DNA of 64,000 nucleotides from contig WOYE01000008.1 in assembly GCA_009740415.1 (NCBI GenBank), positions 186,001-250,000 on the forward strand, given 5' to 3'. This document shows, one piece after another, positions 53,066 through 62,638 of this stretch. The number at the start of each line of letters is the position of its first letter. The stretch's first letter is position 1. The notes below the pieces were generated by a model. The model was given only the letters and a program-made list of their open reading frames with translations. It searched no databases and had not been told where the DNA came from. Source of the stretch: Planococcaceae bacterium Storch 2/2-2. Its GTDB lineage: Bacteria > Bacillota > Bacilli > Bacillales_A > Planococcaceae. Made by a program: the position numbers and the translations under genes.

Positions 53066-54442
53066 TTATCGTTCCGATGTCCGCTTCGAATGAAACGTAA
53101 AAGAATACGGCGTACGATCATCATCCGACAAGTCGACAACCCACGGTTGACCGGTCAACGCATCGTACGCATGCAAATTCATTTCCTTTTTTCCATATCC
53201 TACATCGTACTGCTTCACGTAAACGGCGTATCCACGCTCATCGATTTCATCGAGTACGTAACGCAGCGTACAGTTAATCTGTTCATTCAATGAGTCTTTC
53301 ACTTTTCGATTCGTCCATTGAATCGATGAATCGTTTGGAAGATCAACGTACAATCCATCATCGCATCGTAGAGAGAGTAAACGACCACTTCGCCGTGAAA
53401 TCGTACAATGAATCGTCGAATGGTTGACAAAGTAGCCGTTCATGAACCGATGAAACGTAAACGTATAATGCTCTTCTTCGACGACTGCTACGCGCTCTCT
53501 TTGGATCGTTCCTTCAATCGTTCCGAAAAAACCGACAATGTAGCGAACCGCTTCAGCATACGCTTCTTCTTCTGTCCAAACCGCCGACAGCGACTGCTTT
53601 TCGATATCCGTACCGTGAAAGGCACGTATTTTCCCTCGTTCGTTCACGGTCATCTCGCCGATCCATTCACCGTCTCTCGTCCAACGATACGTTAACGATT
53701 CACCCACTTGACGTTCCATCGTGCCACGCTCACTCAATTCGCTAAGCCATTCCGGTTTAGAGATCGGCTCAGGAACGAGCGGTAACGATTCATACGTTCC
53801 TTCTTCAATGCCTAACGTTTCATACGTCGTCACTGTACCATCGAGCCCAACTTCTAACGGTTGTGACCAAAGCACATGTTGAACGAGTGTCCATTCATTG
53901 TTGCCACCGACGTACGTTTTCGCGTCAAAATAATCGTATTGCAACTTCGGCTCAACCGACGCGACGTAAATTGCCTTTGCTTCTTCTGCTGTAATCGTGA
54001 CTGGTACATAGGCAAATCGAATCGGATATAAAAAAGAACGAATGCTCTGTAACATACCATCTTTCCAAAAAACGAAACGAAGTCCACTATTCGGCAAGTC
54101 AATGCCTTCTACGGAGCGACGATCGAACTGAAGTTCATACGTTGTCGCTGCTGGCACAACAGTCGGCCCATAGAGCGAGCTTGCCTGTTCTGGCCATAAC
54201 GTATCAACGAGCGCTTTCGCTCGTCCAATCATCATTTCAATCGGCTGCTCCTCTCGAGTGACTGCTGAATATTCGAATGCAACGTATCGAAATTGACCGT
54301 CTACGAGTAAAAGAGAACCGATCCGTCGGTTGAATTCTTTTGAAAAAATAATGTAATGATCTTCCCCTAGCTCGCCGACTTCCTTTTCTTTTACTAATGT
54401 ATAAGCGTGATCTTTCATTAACTCCGTTACGATTGAATGCAT
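53066..54442 (-). CDS. YcdB/YcdC-like (PepSY-like repeat) protein
   Basis: 458 residues with no signal peptide. It contains repeated PepSY-like units: TAEEAKAIYVASVEPKLQYDYFD near residue 152 and TEEEAYAEAVRYIVGFFG near 290, each with a YVVxx-type strand, as in the YcdB/YcdC domain family of Bacillus. The ends read LTGQPWVVDLSDD. The function is unknown; PepSY domains often inhibit peptidases. Divergent from the ribosome-protection GTPase gene. Confidence 0.75.
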   Translation of the reverse strand: MHSIVTELMKDHAYTLVKEKEVGELGEDHYIIFSKEFNRRIGSLLLVDGQFRYVAFEYSAVTREEQPIEMMIGRAKALVDTLWPEQASSLYGPTVVPAATTYELQFDRRSVEGIDLPNSGLRFVFWKDGMLQSIRSFLYPIRFAYVPVTITAEEAKAIYVASVEPKLQYDYFDAKTYVGGNNEWTLVQHVLWSQPLEVGLDGTVTTYETLGIEEGTYESLPLVPEPISKPEWLSELSERGTMERQVGESLTYRWTRDGEWIGEMTVNERGKIRAFHGTDIEKQSLSAVWTEEEAYAEAVRYIVGFFGTIEGTIQRERVAVVEEEHYTFTFHRFMNGYFVNHSTIHCTISRRSGRLLSLRCDDGLYVDLPNDSSIQWTNRKVKDSLNEQINCTLRYVLDEIDERGYAVYVKQYDVGYGKKEMNLHAYDALTGQPWVVDLSDDDRTPYSFTFHSKRTSER

Positions 54443-54556
54443 AGTTATCCCTTCTTCCTCACGCTCTCTTCTTCACTTACGCTATACTTGACGTATACTA
54501 CAATACTAAAGGAAAACTGAAGAAACAACGATAACGAGAAGGAGGGAGGCTTGAGC

Positions 54557-56521
54557 ATGACTTTCATAGCACAAGCCGAACAAATGAACAAAACGATAGG
54601 GATCGTCGCACACGTCGATGCAGGTAAAACAACGTTCACTGAACAGTTACTTTACGATGTGCAAGCCATCGTTCAGAAAGGGCGCGTCGATCATGAAACT
54701 TCATTTCTCGATCATCATGTCATTGAAAAAGAACGAGGCATTACTATTTTTTCAGATGAAACGACATTCACTTACGAAGGGGATACATACTTTTTAATCG
54801 ATACACCGGGGCATACCGATTTTTCTTACGAATTGGAACAAACATTACATGCGCTCGACTATGCGATCTTAATTGTTAGTGCGACCGACGGTGTTCAAAG
54901 TTACACGAAAACGATTTGGAAATTATTGAAGAAACACGACGTTCGCTCATTTCTATTCATTAATAAAATGGATCTCGCTCGTCAATCTTTGCCGACAATT
55001 GTCCGCTCAATCGAAAAAGAATTAGGGACAACTTTGTTAGAAATGAACGATGCGGAAGACGAATCGAAATTAGAAGACGTCGCTATGCTCGATGAACAGT
55101 TGCTCCACGCCTTTTTTGAAGGTGATTTAACGATGCAACAAGCGATTCAACGAGCGATCGATCAACAGTCACTCGTTTTATATAGCAGTGGCTCCGCTCT
55201 TCACGGGGAAGGTGTGCAACCATTTTTTCATACGATTCACGAACGGACGAAAACGACGTACGACTGTTCAGAAACACCGAGTGGATTCATCTATAAAATA
55301 CGGTACGATTCCGAAAATCGAAAAAACTGTTTCATCAAATTAACGAAAGGCACACTCGAGCTCAAAGACTCGCTTACGTTACGAGGAGAGAGGAAAAAAA
55401 TTCACGAAATGCGAACGTATCGTGGGAGTGAATTTTTACCTGTTCAACGAGTGACGGCTGGACAACTCGTCGCACTCATTGGATTCGACCAAGGGCAAGT
55501 TGGTGATCGCTTCGGTGACGAACAAAAAGAGCTCATGATTGAACGACTTCCTGCTTTTTCAGCTGCGGTTGAATCCATCGATCCTTCTGTTCCACTTCAT
55601 ACGTTATACGAACGATTCCAACAGTTGGAACAAGAAAACCCGACGTTGCACGTCCAATGGAATGCAGCCGAACAGACGCTTCTTATCGAAGCGCTCGGCT
55701 TAATCCAACTCGAAATGATCGAACAGTTGATGGATGAGCGATACGGGATTGCGGTCCGTTGTTTAGAACCTACTATTTTATATAAAGAAACGATTGCCAC
55801 CGAAACAATGGGGTACGGACATTTCGAACCGCTCCGTCATTATGCCGAAGTACACGTCCTCTTGTCGCCGAATCCGCCAGGGCGCGGAATGACTGTTTCA
55901 CATGAAACAAATTCGAACGAAGTGACGAGTGGCATGTTAAAAGAAATAAAAGAAGCGGTCTTACATGGAGGGATGACCGGGGTTGCGACCGGTTCTCCAC
56001 TGACCGATGTTCACGTTACCATTTTAGCGGCGAAAGGGCATATGCGACATACTGCTCCCGGTGACTTTAAAGAAGCTACTTTCCGAGCGATGCGTTATGC
56101 GCTCGAACGAGCAGAAACTGTCGTGTTAGAACCGATGTACTCTTTTGAAGCAAGTGTTCCTTCGACCATCATCGGGAAGTTTTATCAAGACGTCGAGCGA
56201 GCGGCAGGCCAATTGAATGATCCCATTCAAAAAGAGCATGCGATCGAGATTACTGGTGAAGTACCTGTTGCAACATTCGCTCGTTATGCAGACCAATTCG
56301 CTTCTTTAACGAGTGGAAAAGGAACGTTGTCACTCGACTTCTCTCACTATGCACCTTGCCACAATGAAGAAGAGGTCATTGCGTCAATCGGTTATGATCG
56401 AACGAAAGATCCTCAATTTACATCGTCATCGATGTTTTGTACGAAAGGTGCTGGATTTTCCGTACCTTCTTCCGAAGTCGCTTCGATGATTCATATCGAT
56501 CCGAAAACATATCAAAAATGA
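54557..56521 (+). CDS. Tet(M)-like ribosomal protection GTPase (EF-G family)
   Basis: 654 residues of the TetM/TetO/OtrA branch of EF-G-like GTPases, which bind the ribosome and eject drugs such as tetracycline or act as a related translation factor. G1 is AHVDAGKTTF near residue 15, G3 DTPGHTDF near 76 and G4 NKMD near 137; C-terminal domains IV and V follow (GHMRHTAPGDFKEATFRAM near 495). GGAGGGAGG lies before both TTG 54551 and ATG 54557. Resistance cannot be inferred without testing. A near-parS palindrome lies inside the gene. Confidence 0.9.
   Translation: MTFIAQAEQMNKTIGIVAHVDAGKTTFTEQLLYDVQAIVQKGRVDHETSFLDHHVIEKERGITIFSDETTFTYEGDTYFLIDTPGHTDFSYELEQTLHALDYAILIVSATDGVQSYTKTIWKLLKKHDVRSFLFINKMDLARQSLPTIVRSIEKELGTTLLEMNDAEDESKLEDVAMLDEQLLHAFFEGDLTMQQAIQRAIDQQSLVLYSSGSALHGEGVQPFFHTIHERTKTTYDCSETPSGFIYKIRYDSENRKNCFIKLTKGTLELKDSLTLRGERKKIHEMRTYRGSEFLPVQRVTAGQLVALIGFDQGQVGDRFGDEQKELMIERLPAFSAAVESIDPSVPLHTLYERFQQLEQENPTLHVQWNAAEQTLLIEALGLIQLEMIEQLMDERYGIAVRCLEPTILYKETIATETMGYGHFEPLRHYAEVHVLLSPNPPGRGMTVSHETNSNEVTSGMLKEIKEAVLHGGMTGVATGSPLTDVHVTILAAKGHMRHTAPGDFKEATFRAMRYALERAETVVLEPMYSFEASVPSTIIGKFYQDVERAAGQLNDPIQKEHAIEITGEVPVATFARYADQFASLTSGKGTLSLDFSHYAPCHNEEEVIASIGYDRTKDPQFTSSSMFCTKGAGFSVPSSEVASMIHIDPKTYQK
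55894..55909 (+). promoter_or_regulatory. Near-consensus parS site inside the ribosomal protection gene
   Basis: TGTTTCACATGAAACA differs from consensus parS by one base (G to A at position nine), which also breaks the central CG. It may be a weak ParB site or chance. Confidence 0.4.
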
Positions 56522-56585
56522 CCTACCTCTTTTTTCATCCATTTGCTACACTATGAGTAGTAAATTGCAGAAAGAAGGATGTTGT

Positions 56586-57416
56586 ATGAGACCACGGGCT
56601 TTATCAATCGCCGGTTCTGCCGCACGTGGCGGAGCTGGTATTCAAGCTGACTTAAAAACGTTTCAAGAGCTAGATGTGTACGGAGTCGCTAGCATTACAG
56701 CTTTCGTCGCTCGTCACCCTGAAACGAAGCAAGGAGTCTACCCACAAACGACGGAAGCGATCGAAGCACAAGTGTATACGATGTTAGAAGATATCGGATG
56801 CGATGCGTTAAAAACAGGTATGCTTTTCACAGAAGAAATTATTCAAACGGTCGCACATCTCGTCAAAACGAGCGGTGTTCAATCGATCGTCGTCGATCCT
56901 GTCATGATTGGAAAAATGGGGTCCAAGTTATTAAAAGATGAAGCGATGGACGCGTTACAAACATTGCTCATTCCACAAGCGACCGTCGTTACGCCGAATA
57001 TGTACGAAGCCGCACATTTAATCGGAAAATCATTTGACGCTCTCCAAACACGGGACGATTTAATCGACGCTGCGGAGCAAATTCACGAGCTCGGGCCGAA
57101 ATATGTTCTCGTTAAAGGTGGGAAATTAGAAGGTCCAGCCATCGACATTTTATTCGACGGTGACAACATGTACGAGCTGAAAGCACCTCGAATTGATACG
57201 ATCCATACGAACGGTGCAGGCTGTACCTATTCAGCAGCGATCACTGCTGAATTAGCAAAAGGCGCTTCAATCGTCGACGCTGTAACGACAGCGAAGCGGT
57301 TCATTACGGCTGCCATTCGAAAAGCAGAACCATTCAAACAAGGACCTGGTCCGACGTATCATGCCGCGTTTAAAAAATACGGTGAAGATGAAGTCATCGT
57401 TACTAAAATTCGATAA
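56586..57416 (+). CDS. pdxK: Pyridoxine/pyridoxal/hydroxymethylpyrimidine kinase (PdxK-like)
   Basis: 276-residue ribokinase-like kinase closer to Bacillus PdxK than to ThiD: IDTIHTNGAGCTYSAAITAELAKG near residue 205, FITAAIRKAEP and QGPGPTYHAAFKKYG at the end. It would phosphorylate B6 vitamers. The first loop reads AGSAARGGAGIQADLKTF instead of the usual GSDSSGGAG, so the conserved Asp is missing. ATG 56586 behind AGAAGGA is preferred over 56553. A genuine thiD is at 24724. Confidence 0.85.
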   Translation: MRPRALSIAGSAARGGAGIQADLKTFQELDVYGVASITAFVARHPETKQGVYPQTTEAIEAQVYTMLEDIGCDALKTGMLFTEEIIQTVAHLVKTSGVQSIVVDPVMIGKMGSKLLKDEAMDALQTLLIPQATVVTPNMYEAAHLIGKSFDALQTRDDLIDAAEQIHELGPKYVLVKGGKLEGPAIDILFDGDNMYELKAPRIDTIHTNGAGCTYSAAITAELAKGASIVDAVTTAKRFITAAIRKAEPFKQGPGPTYHAAFKKYGEDEVIVTKIR

Positions 57417-57456
57417 AAAAAGCCTTTTAGCGACTGATCCGCTAAAAGGCTTTTTT
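57415..57456. terminator. Bidirectional terminator
   Basis: AAAAAAGCCTTTTAGCG/CGCTAAAAGGCTTTTTT stem between converging pdxK and the acetoacetyl-CoA synthetase gene. Confidence 0.93.
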
Positions 57457-59478
57457 CTATAAATTTTCAATCATCGGTTTCATAACCGTTTCATAAAATT
57501 CCGTATAATCTTCCATCGCTTCAGGATTGTGCATCGCTTCCAAACTAGCGACTTCTTCCAACGGTTCTCCTTGCAAAAGACGTCGAACCGGTACTTCCAT
57601 CTTTTTCATCGTCAACGTATAAGGAATCGCGTGAACTGCATAAACCGCATCGGGCACGTGACGTTTCGTAAACTTCTTACGGATGACTTCTTTCAACTCA
57701 TCGCTCGTCGAGTCACTCCAACGCATTCCTTCTTGTACGACGACAAACAGCGGCATGAACGATTCTCCCGTCGGCAATTCAATATGAACGACGAGACTAT
57801 CTTTCACATACGGGCTTTTTTCAATCGCTGTGTAAATTTCACCTGTTCCGATTCGAACACCGTTTCGATTCAAAATCGAATCCGAACGGCCGTACACGAT
57901 CGAAGAACCATCTTCATGAAACTCTACGTAATCGCCATGTTGCCACACTTTTGGAAACATCGAGAAGTACGTTTCACGATACAGTTCTTTCTCAGGATCA
58001 TTCCACAAATAAATAGGCATTGAAGGCATCGGGTCGGTAATGACGAGCTCTCCGACTTCCTCGACGACTCGATGACCGAGTTCATCGTACGCTTGAGCGC
58101 CGACTCCGAGCATACGAACTTGAATTTCTCCTGCTCGAACGGGTTCTGTCGGAATCGCTCCGATAAATCCTGAACAAACATCGGTTCCGCCACTTTGTGA
58201 CGTTAACCAAAGATCGCGTTTCACGTTGCTATAAATCCAATGGAACACTTCTGCCGAAGCAGGTGACCCGCTCAATAACATGCTACGTAACGAACGTAAT
58301 TTAAACTGTTCGCCTGGAACGATTTCCGCACGTCGCATTTGTTGAATGTATGCAGGACTTGAACCGAACATCGTCGCGTTCGTTTGATCGACAATTTCCC
58401 ACAACTTGTACGTATCAGGATACGTCGGGCTACCGTCGTACAAAACGATCGAACTTTTCGTCAATAGCCCACTGACGAGCAAGTTGAACATCATCCAACC
58501 GGTCGTCGTATAGAAGAACATCGTATCGCCTTCTCGTAAGTCTAAATGGAATGTCGTCAATTTGTACATCTCGATTAAAACACCACCGTGACTATGGACG
58601 ATCGCTTTCGGAATACCTGTCGTTCCCGAAGAATATAAAATCCAAAGCGGCTCGTTGAATTCCACAGGTTCAAAAATGAACGTCTCTTCATCAACCTCTA
58701 CCTGTTGCATAATTTCAGGCCATAAATGAAGCTTTGGCGTGTCGGGTGCTGCGAACGCGTACGGCACGAAAATGACATGTTTCAAAGTAGGTAGTTGAGC
58801 GATCATGTCGTTCACTTCATCGCGTCGATCGTACAACTCACCGTGGTGACGATATCCTCCAACGGTAATAAATACGGTCGGTTCAATTTGAGCGAAACGA
58901 TCGATGACACTCGCTGACCCGAATTCAGGTGCGGTACTACTCCAAACGGCTCCGATCGCTGCCGTTGCTAACATAGCGACAACCGATTCATAAATATTCG
59001 GCATGTACGCAACGACGCGTTCGCCTTTTTTCACTCCGAGCGTTCGGAAATACGTAGCGAGTTTCATCACGTCTGTCCGTAGTTCTTTCCACGTTCTCAC
59101 GCGATCCGTTCGCGTCTCTGATTTAGAATAAACGGCGATGGATGAGTCTTTCGCATCGCGCAAAATATGTTCTGCATAGTTGACACGCGCTCCCGTGAAC
59201 CATTCAACGCCAGGCATTTGAAACTTCGTTAACACGTCTTCATACGGTGAATCAAAACGGAAGTATTCGTACATCGTCTTCCAAAATGTAGGGAGCTCTT
59301 CGATCGACCATTCCCATAATTCGTTATATGAATCAAACGTAAGCTCATAATGCTCTTCTAACCAATCCATATATCGTTTAATATTCGATTGTTCTTTCAT
59401 TTTTTCAGTCGGTGCCCATAACGGTGTTCCTGTTGTGCACTCCTCGACTGGTGGTAACGTTGGTAAACGCTTTCTCAT
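57457..59478 (-). CDS. Acetoacetyl-CoA synthetase
   Basis: Adenylate-forming enzyme that activates acetoacetate to acetoacetyl-CoA, allowing ketone-body or PHB-derived acetoacetate use. 673 residues: N-terminal GVEWFTGARVNYAEHIL near 100, ATP-binding YSSGTTGIPKAIVHSHGG near 285, TTTGWMMFNLLVSGLL near 328, SGGTDVCSGFIGA near 430, HGDYVEF, and the catalytic lysine in YTLTMKKMEVPVRRLL near 627. Length and all motifs fit AacS. GGAGATC lies at the start. Single gene with the VOC gene upstream. Confidence 0.95.
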   Translation of the reverse strand: MRKRLPTLPPVEECTTGTPLWAPTEKMKEQSNIKRYMDWLEEHYELTFDSYNELWEWSIEELPTFWKTMYEYFRFDSPYEDVLTKFQMPGVEWFTGARVNYAEHILRDAKDSSIAVYSKSETRTDRVRTWKELRTDVMKLATYFRTLGVKKGERVVAYMPNIYESVVAMLATAAIGAVWSSTAPEFGSASVIDRFAQIEPTVFITVGGYRHHGELYDRRDEVNDMIAQLPTLKHVIFVPYAFAAPDTPKLHLWPEIMQQVEVDEETFIFEPVEFNEPLWILYSSGTTGIPKAIVHSHGGVLIEMYKLTTFHLDLREGDTMFFYTTTGWMMFNLLVSGLLTKSSIVLYDGSPTYPDTYKLWEIVDQTNATMFGSSPAYIQQMRRAEIVPGEQFKLRSLRSMLLSGSPASAEVFHWIYSNVKRDLWLTSQSGGTDVCSGFIGAIPTEPVRAGEIQVRMLGVGAQAYDELGHRVVEEVGELVITDPMPSMPIYLWNDPEKELYRETYFSMFPKVWQHGDYVEFHEDGSSIVYGRSDSILNRNGVRIGTGEIYTAIEKSPYVKDSLVVHIELPTGESFMPLFVVVQEGMRWSDSTSDELKEVIRKKFTKRHVPDAVYAVHAIPYTLTMKKMEVPVRRLLQGEPLEEVASLEAMHNPEAMEDYTEFYETVMKPMIENL

Positions 59479-59508
59479 ACGATCTCCTCTTTCTTAATTT
59501 AAACTCCT

Positions 59509-60345
59509 TCAAATGACTAACGTGAAACGGTTTCCTGATGGATCAACCGTTTCATAACGATGATCCACTGCTAAAACAGATGCCTCAATGGAACGTAACC
59601 GCCCTACCGCTTCTTCAAGTGCGAACGGAGTCGGATACGTAATCACTGCTCGTTGTAAGCCGACAGTACCTTCATCGGCGGCTGGTACGTCTTCTCCTTG
59701 CCATATGTTAATCGCAATATGATGATGATACCGATTCGACGATAAAAAATAAGCACCTGAGGCGGCTGCAACGGTTTCAAATCCTAACGCCTCATAGTAG
59801 GAAAGTGCACGCTGTAGATCCGATACGTGCAAATGAAGATGTCCGACGATCGTCTCTGGATCAATCGTTCGTTCAACGACTCCTTCATTGTACAACGTAC
59901 GAACGTCGAGAGGGTTCGTTGCCATAACGACTTCTTCTTCTCTCCACACCCATCGTTCAGGCGTACGGTCACGATAAATTTCTATGCCGTTTCCGTCTGG
60001 ATCGGATAAATAGAGTGCCTCACTTACTAAATGATCGGCCGATCCGATCGGCTGATCCGCTGCAACGAGCCGACATAATACATTCGCTAATGCTTGGCGA
60101 GTCGGGACGAGTAAAGCGAAATGATAGAGACCCGTTCTCCCACGCTGTTTCCGTTTCACATCCGTCGGAACGTGCAGAATGAGTAAAATATCGCTTCCGT
60201 TCGCTGTAAACGAAGCGTACCGCTCTCCTCTCCGTTCGAACAATTGTAAACCGATTACTTTTTCATAAAATGTAATGGAACGGCTAAGATTTGACACGTT
60301 CAATTCGATTTGTGGAATAAATGTAGAAGGTGCATGATGGAACAT
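59509..60345 (-). CDS. Two-domain VOC-family protein (extradiol-dioxygenase-like, CatE/YfiE type)
   Basis: 278 residues with tandem VOC (glyoxalase/dioxygenase) modules, about 8-125 and 165-275. Probable metal ligands are visible: LYHFALLVP near 74 and GNGIEIYRDR near 115 in the first half, and HLHLHVSDL near 170 in the second. It resembles Bacillus CatE (catechol-2,3-dioxygenase) but a substrate cannot be assigned. AAAGGAGGG precedes ATG 60345. Between AacS and a LysR gene in the same direction. Confidence 0.88.
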   Translation of the reverse strand: MFHHAPSTFIPQIELNVSNLSRSITFYEKVIGLQLFERRGERYASFTANGSDILLILHVPTDVKRKQRGRTGLYHFALLVPTRQALANVLCRLVAADQPIGSADHLVSEALYLSDPDGNGIEIYRDRTPERWVWREEEVVMATNPLDVRTLYNEGVVERTIDPETIVGHLHLHVSDLQRALSYYEALGFETVAAASGAYFLSSNRYHHHIAINIWQGEDVPAADEGTVGLQRAVITYPTPFALEEAVGRLRSIEASVLAVDHRYETVDPSGNRFTLVI

Positions 60346-60381
60346 AAAAATCCCTCCTTTTTCTATCCATTACCCTATTTT

Positions 60382-61281
60382 CTACGTAAATAGTCTACTT
60401 TCATCTCGAACAATTTGTACGAACCGCTCGGAGGCCGGTGATAAAGGAACACTTCGAAGCGAACAAAGTCCAATTTGACGGGAAGGAATCGGATGCGCCA
60501 ATTCAACTTCTCTCAATTCACCTGTATCGATCGACTCTTGAGCAAACTCTCGAATGACGCAAGCGACTCCAAAATTCGTCCGAGCGAACTCTAACAATAA
60601 ATCGTGAGAACCTAGCTCGAACTCAGGCTCTAATGCCACTCCCCATTTCGCCGCATAACTATCGACGTACTGGCGAGAGTTCGATTTCGATTCCAACATG
60701 ATCAATGGCACTTTTTGCAGCTGTTCAAATGTCACTTTCTGTTGCATCACTTTTTCATATTTTTCACCGTATACGAACGTATCTTGAATCGATCCGCACG
60801 GTTCGATGAGCAATTGCTCATCTTCCACAGGTAAATTACAAAAGGCGATATCTGCCTTTCCTGATTTAACGAGTTCACACAATTCAAACGTCGTTCCATT
60901 TTCAATTTTAAACTTAATGTGCGGGTACGTCGTATGAAATTTTTCTAAATACGGCATGAGAAAATAGCGTGAAATCGAATCTCCGACGCCAATCGTCAAC
61001 TCACCGACTGCCACGTTTTTAAACTCTTCTAATTTTTGCTCCCCTGCTCGTAATAAGTTTAAAGCAGAATGTGCGTACTCATAAAGCAATTTGCCTTCTT
61101 GCGTAAGCTCGGCTCCTTTCGGTGTCCGATTAAATAAGCGTACGTCTAATTCTCTCTCTAACTGCATGATCGATTGACTCACAGCCGGTTGCGTTAAGTA
61201 CAATTCTCTCGCCGCTTCCGAAAAGCTTTTACTTTCTCCGACTTGACAGAAAATACGATATAAATCCAATTTGCTAACCAT
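60382..61281 (-). CDS. LysR-family transcriptional regulator
   Basis: 299 residues: N-terminal winged HTH (SKSFSEAARELYLTQPAVSQSIMQLEREL near residue 18) and a C-terminal periplasmic-binding-protein-like effector domain (ELTIGVGDSISRYFLMPYL near 90). ATG 61281 follows AAGGAGAG and replaces the weaker start at 61305. Divergent from the CofE-like gene at 61393 and followed by the VOC gene; either could be its target. Confidence 0.92.
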   Translation of the reverse strand: MVSKLDLYRIFCQVGESKSFSEAARELYLTQPAVSQSIMQLERELDVRLFNRTPKGAELTQEGKLLYEYAHSALNLLRAGEQKLEEFKNVAVGELTIGVGDSISRYFLMPYLEKFHTTYPHIKFKIENGTTFELCELVKSGKADIAFCNLPVEDEQLLIEPCGSIQDTFVYGEKYEKVMQQKVTFEQLQKVPLIMLESKSNSRQYVDSYAAKWGVALEPEFELGSHDLLLEFARTNFGVACVIREFAQESIDTGELREVELAHPIPSRQIGLCSLRSVPLSPASERFVQIVRDESRLFT

Positions 61282-61392
61282 ATTAACTCTCCTTATACGT
61301 ACCATTCGATATATTCATTTTACTTATAGCATACAGATGATGTATATTACAAGAAGAAATAAGAAGTTATATCGTGTAAGGAGCGATGATCA

Positions 61393-62586
61393 GTGGAACG
61401 TGTAGTAGGTACAATATCGAGAGGTTTACGCTGCCCTATCATTAACGAAGGCGACAATATTGAGCAAATCGTAGTAGACAGTGTGTTGAAAGCAGCTGAA
61501 GTCGAAGGCTTTGAAATTCAAGATCGCGACATCGTATCGATTACAGAATCGATCGTAGCGCGTGCGCAAGGAAACTATGTAACAATCGATCATATTGCGA
61601 AAGATATCGAGCGTAAGTTCGGCGACGATACAGTCGGCGTCATTTTCCCAATTTTGAGTCGGAACCGTTTTGCTAACACATTACGCGGTATTGCAAAAGG
61701 ATCTAAAAAAGTTGTTATTATGTTAAGCTACCCATCGGACGAAGTAGGGAACCATCTCATTAGTCTCGACCAACTCGATGAAAAAGGAATCAACCCGTGG
61801 ACAGATGTATTAACGGAAGAAGAATTCCGTCACCACTTCGGTTACCAAAAGCATACGTTTACTGGTGTCGACTACATCGAATATTACCGTTCACTCGTTG
61901 AAGAATTCGGTACAGAGTGTGAAATTGTATTTTCACAAAAACCGAAAACGATTTTAAAATATACAGATACGATTTTAGCATGTGATGTTCATACTCGTTT
62001 CCGTACGAAACGAATTTTAGAACAAAACGGCGCGAAAAAAGTATTAACACTTGACGATATTATGGCAGAACCGATTGATGGAAGCGGCTATAACGAGGAA
62101 TTTGGCTTGCTCGGTTCAAACGTCTCAACCGATGACGGATTGAAATTGTTCCCACGTGGTTGCCAACCTGTCGTCGATAACATCCAACAAATGTTGAAAG
62201 AAAAAACAGGGAAAACTGTTGAAGTGATGGTATATGGAGACGGAGCATTTAAAGATCCCGTCGGACATATTTGGGAACTTGCTGACCCTGTCGTTTCACC
62301 TGCTTATACGGAAGGCCTCGTCGGTCAGCCAAATGAAGTGAAACTTAAATATTTAGCAGATAACAACTTTTCTGAGTTGCGCGGTGAAGCATTGAATAAG
62401 GCGATTGCTAACTTCATTCGCGAACGAGAAGATGCTGACTTAACAGGTGCTGTTGAATCACAAGGTACGACACCTCGTAAGTTGACAGACTTGATCGGAT
62501 CCCTTTCTGATTTAACTTCAGGAAGCGGGGACAAAGGTACACCGATCGTATTTATTCAAAACTACTTTGATAACTTCACATCATAA
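61393..62586 (+). CDS. Coenzyme F420-0:L-glutamate ligase (CofE)-like protein
   Basis: 397 residues, similar to the F420 gamma-glutamyl ligase family (PF01996): RDIVSITESIVARAQGNYV near residue 44, GVIFPILSRNRFANTLRGIA near 78, and LTLDDIMAEPIDGSGYNEEFGLLGS near 215. It is much longer than CofE (about 250). GTG 61393 is the start, behind AAGGAGCG. Bacillales have no known F420 pathway, so the true substrate is likely another molecule. Divergent from LysR; its own terminator follows. Confidence 0.85.
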   Translation: MERVVGTISRGLRCPIINEGDNIEQIVVDSVLKAAEVEGFEIQDRDIVSITESIVARAQGNYVTIDHIAKDIERKFGDDTVGVIFPILSRNRFANTLRGIAKGSKKVVIMLSYPSDEVGNHLISLDQLDEKGINPWTDVLTEEEFRHHFGYQKHTFTGVDYIEYYRSLVEEFGTECEIVFSQKPKTILKYTDTILACDVHTRFRTKRILEQNGAKKVLTLDDIMAEPIDGSGYNEEFGLLGSNVSTDDGLKLFPRGCQPVVDNIQQMLKEKTGKTVEVMVYGDGAFKDPVGHIWELADPVVSPAYTEGLVGQPNEVKLKYLADNNFSELRGEALNKAIANFIREREDADLTGAVESQGTTPRKLTDLIGSLSDLTSGSGDKGTPIVFIQNYFDNFTS

Positions 62587-62591
62587 TAATT

Positions 62592-62616
62592 CCTCCGGCC
62601 TAGCCGGAGGTTTTTT
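62592..62616 (+). terminator. Terminator of the CofE-like gene
   Basis: CCTCCGGC/GCCGGAGG stem with T6. Confidence 0.92.
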
Positions 62617-62638
62617 CTCATGAAGAGAGGAGACGGTT

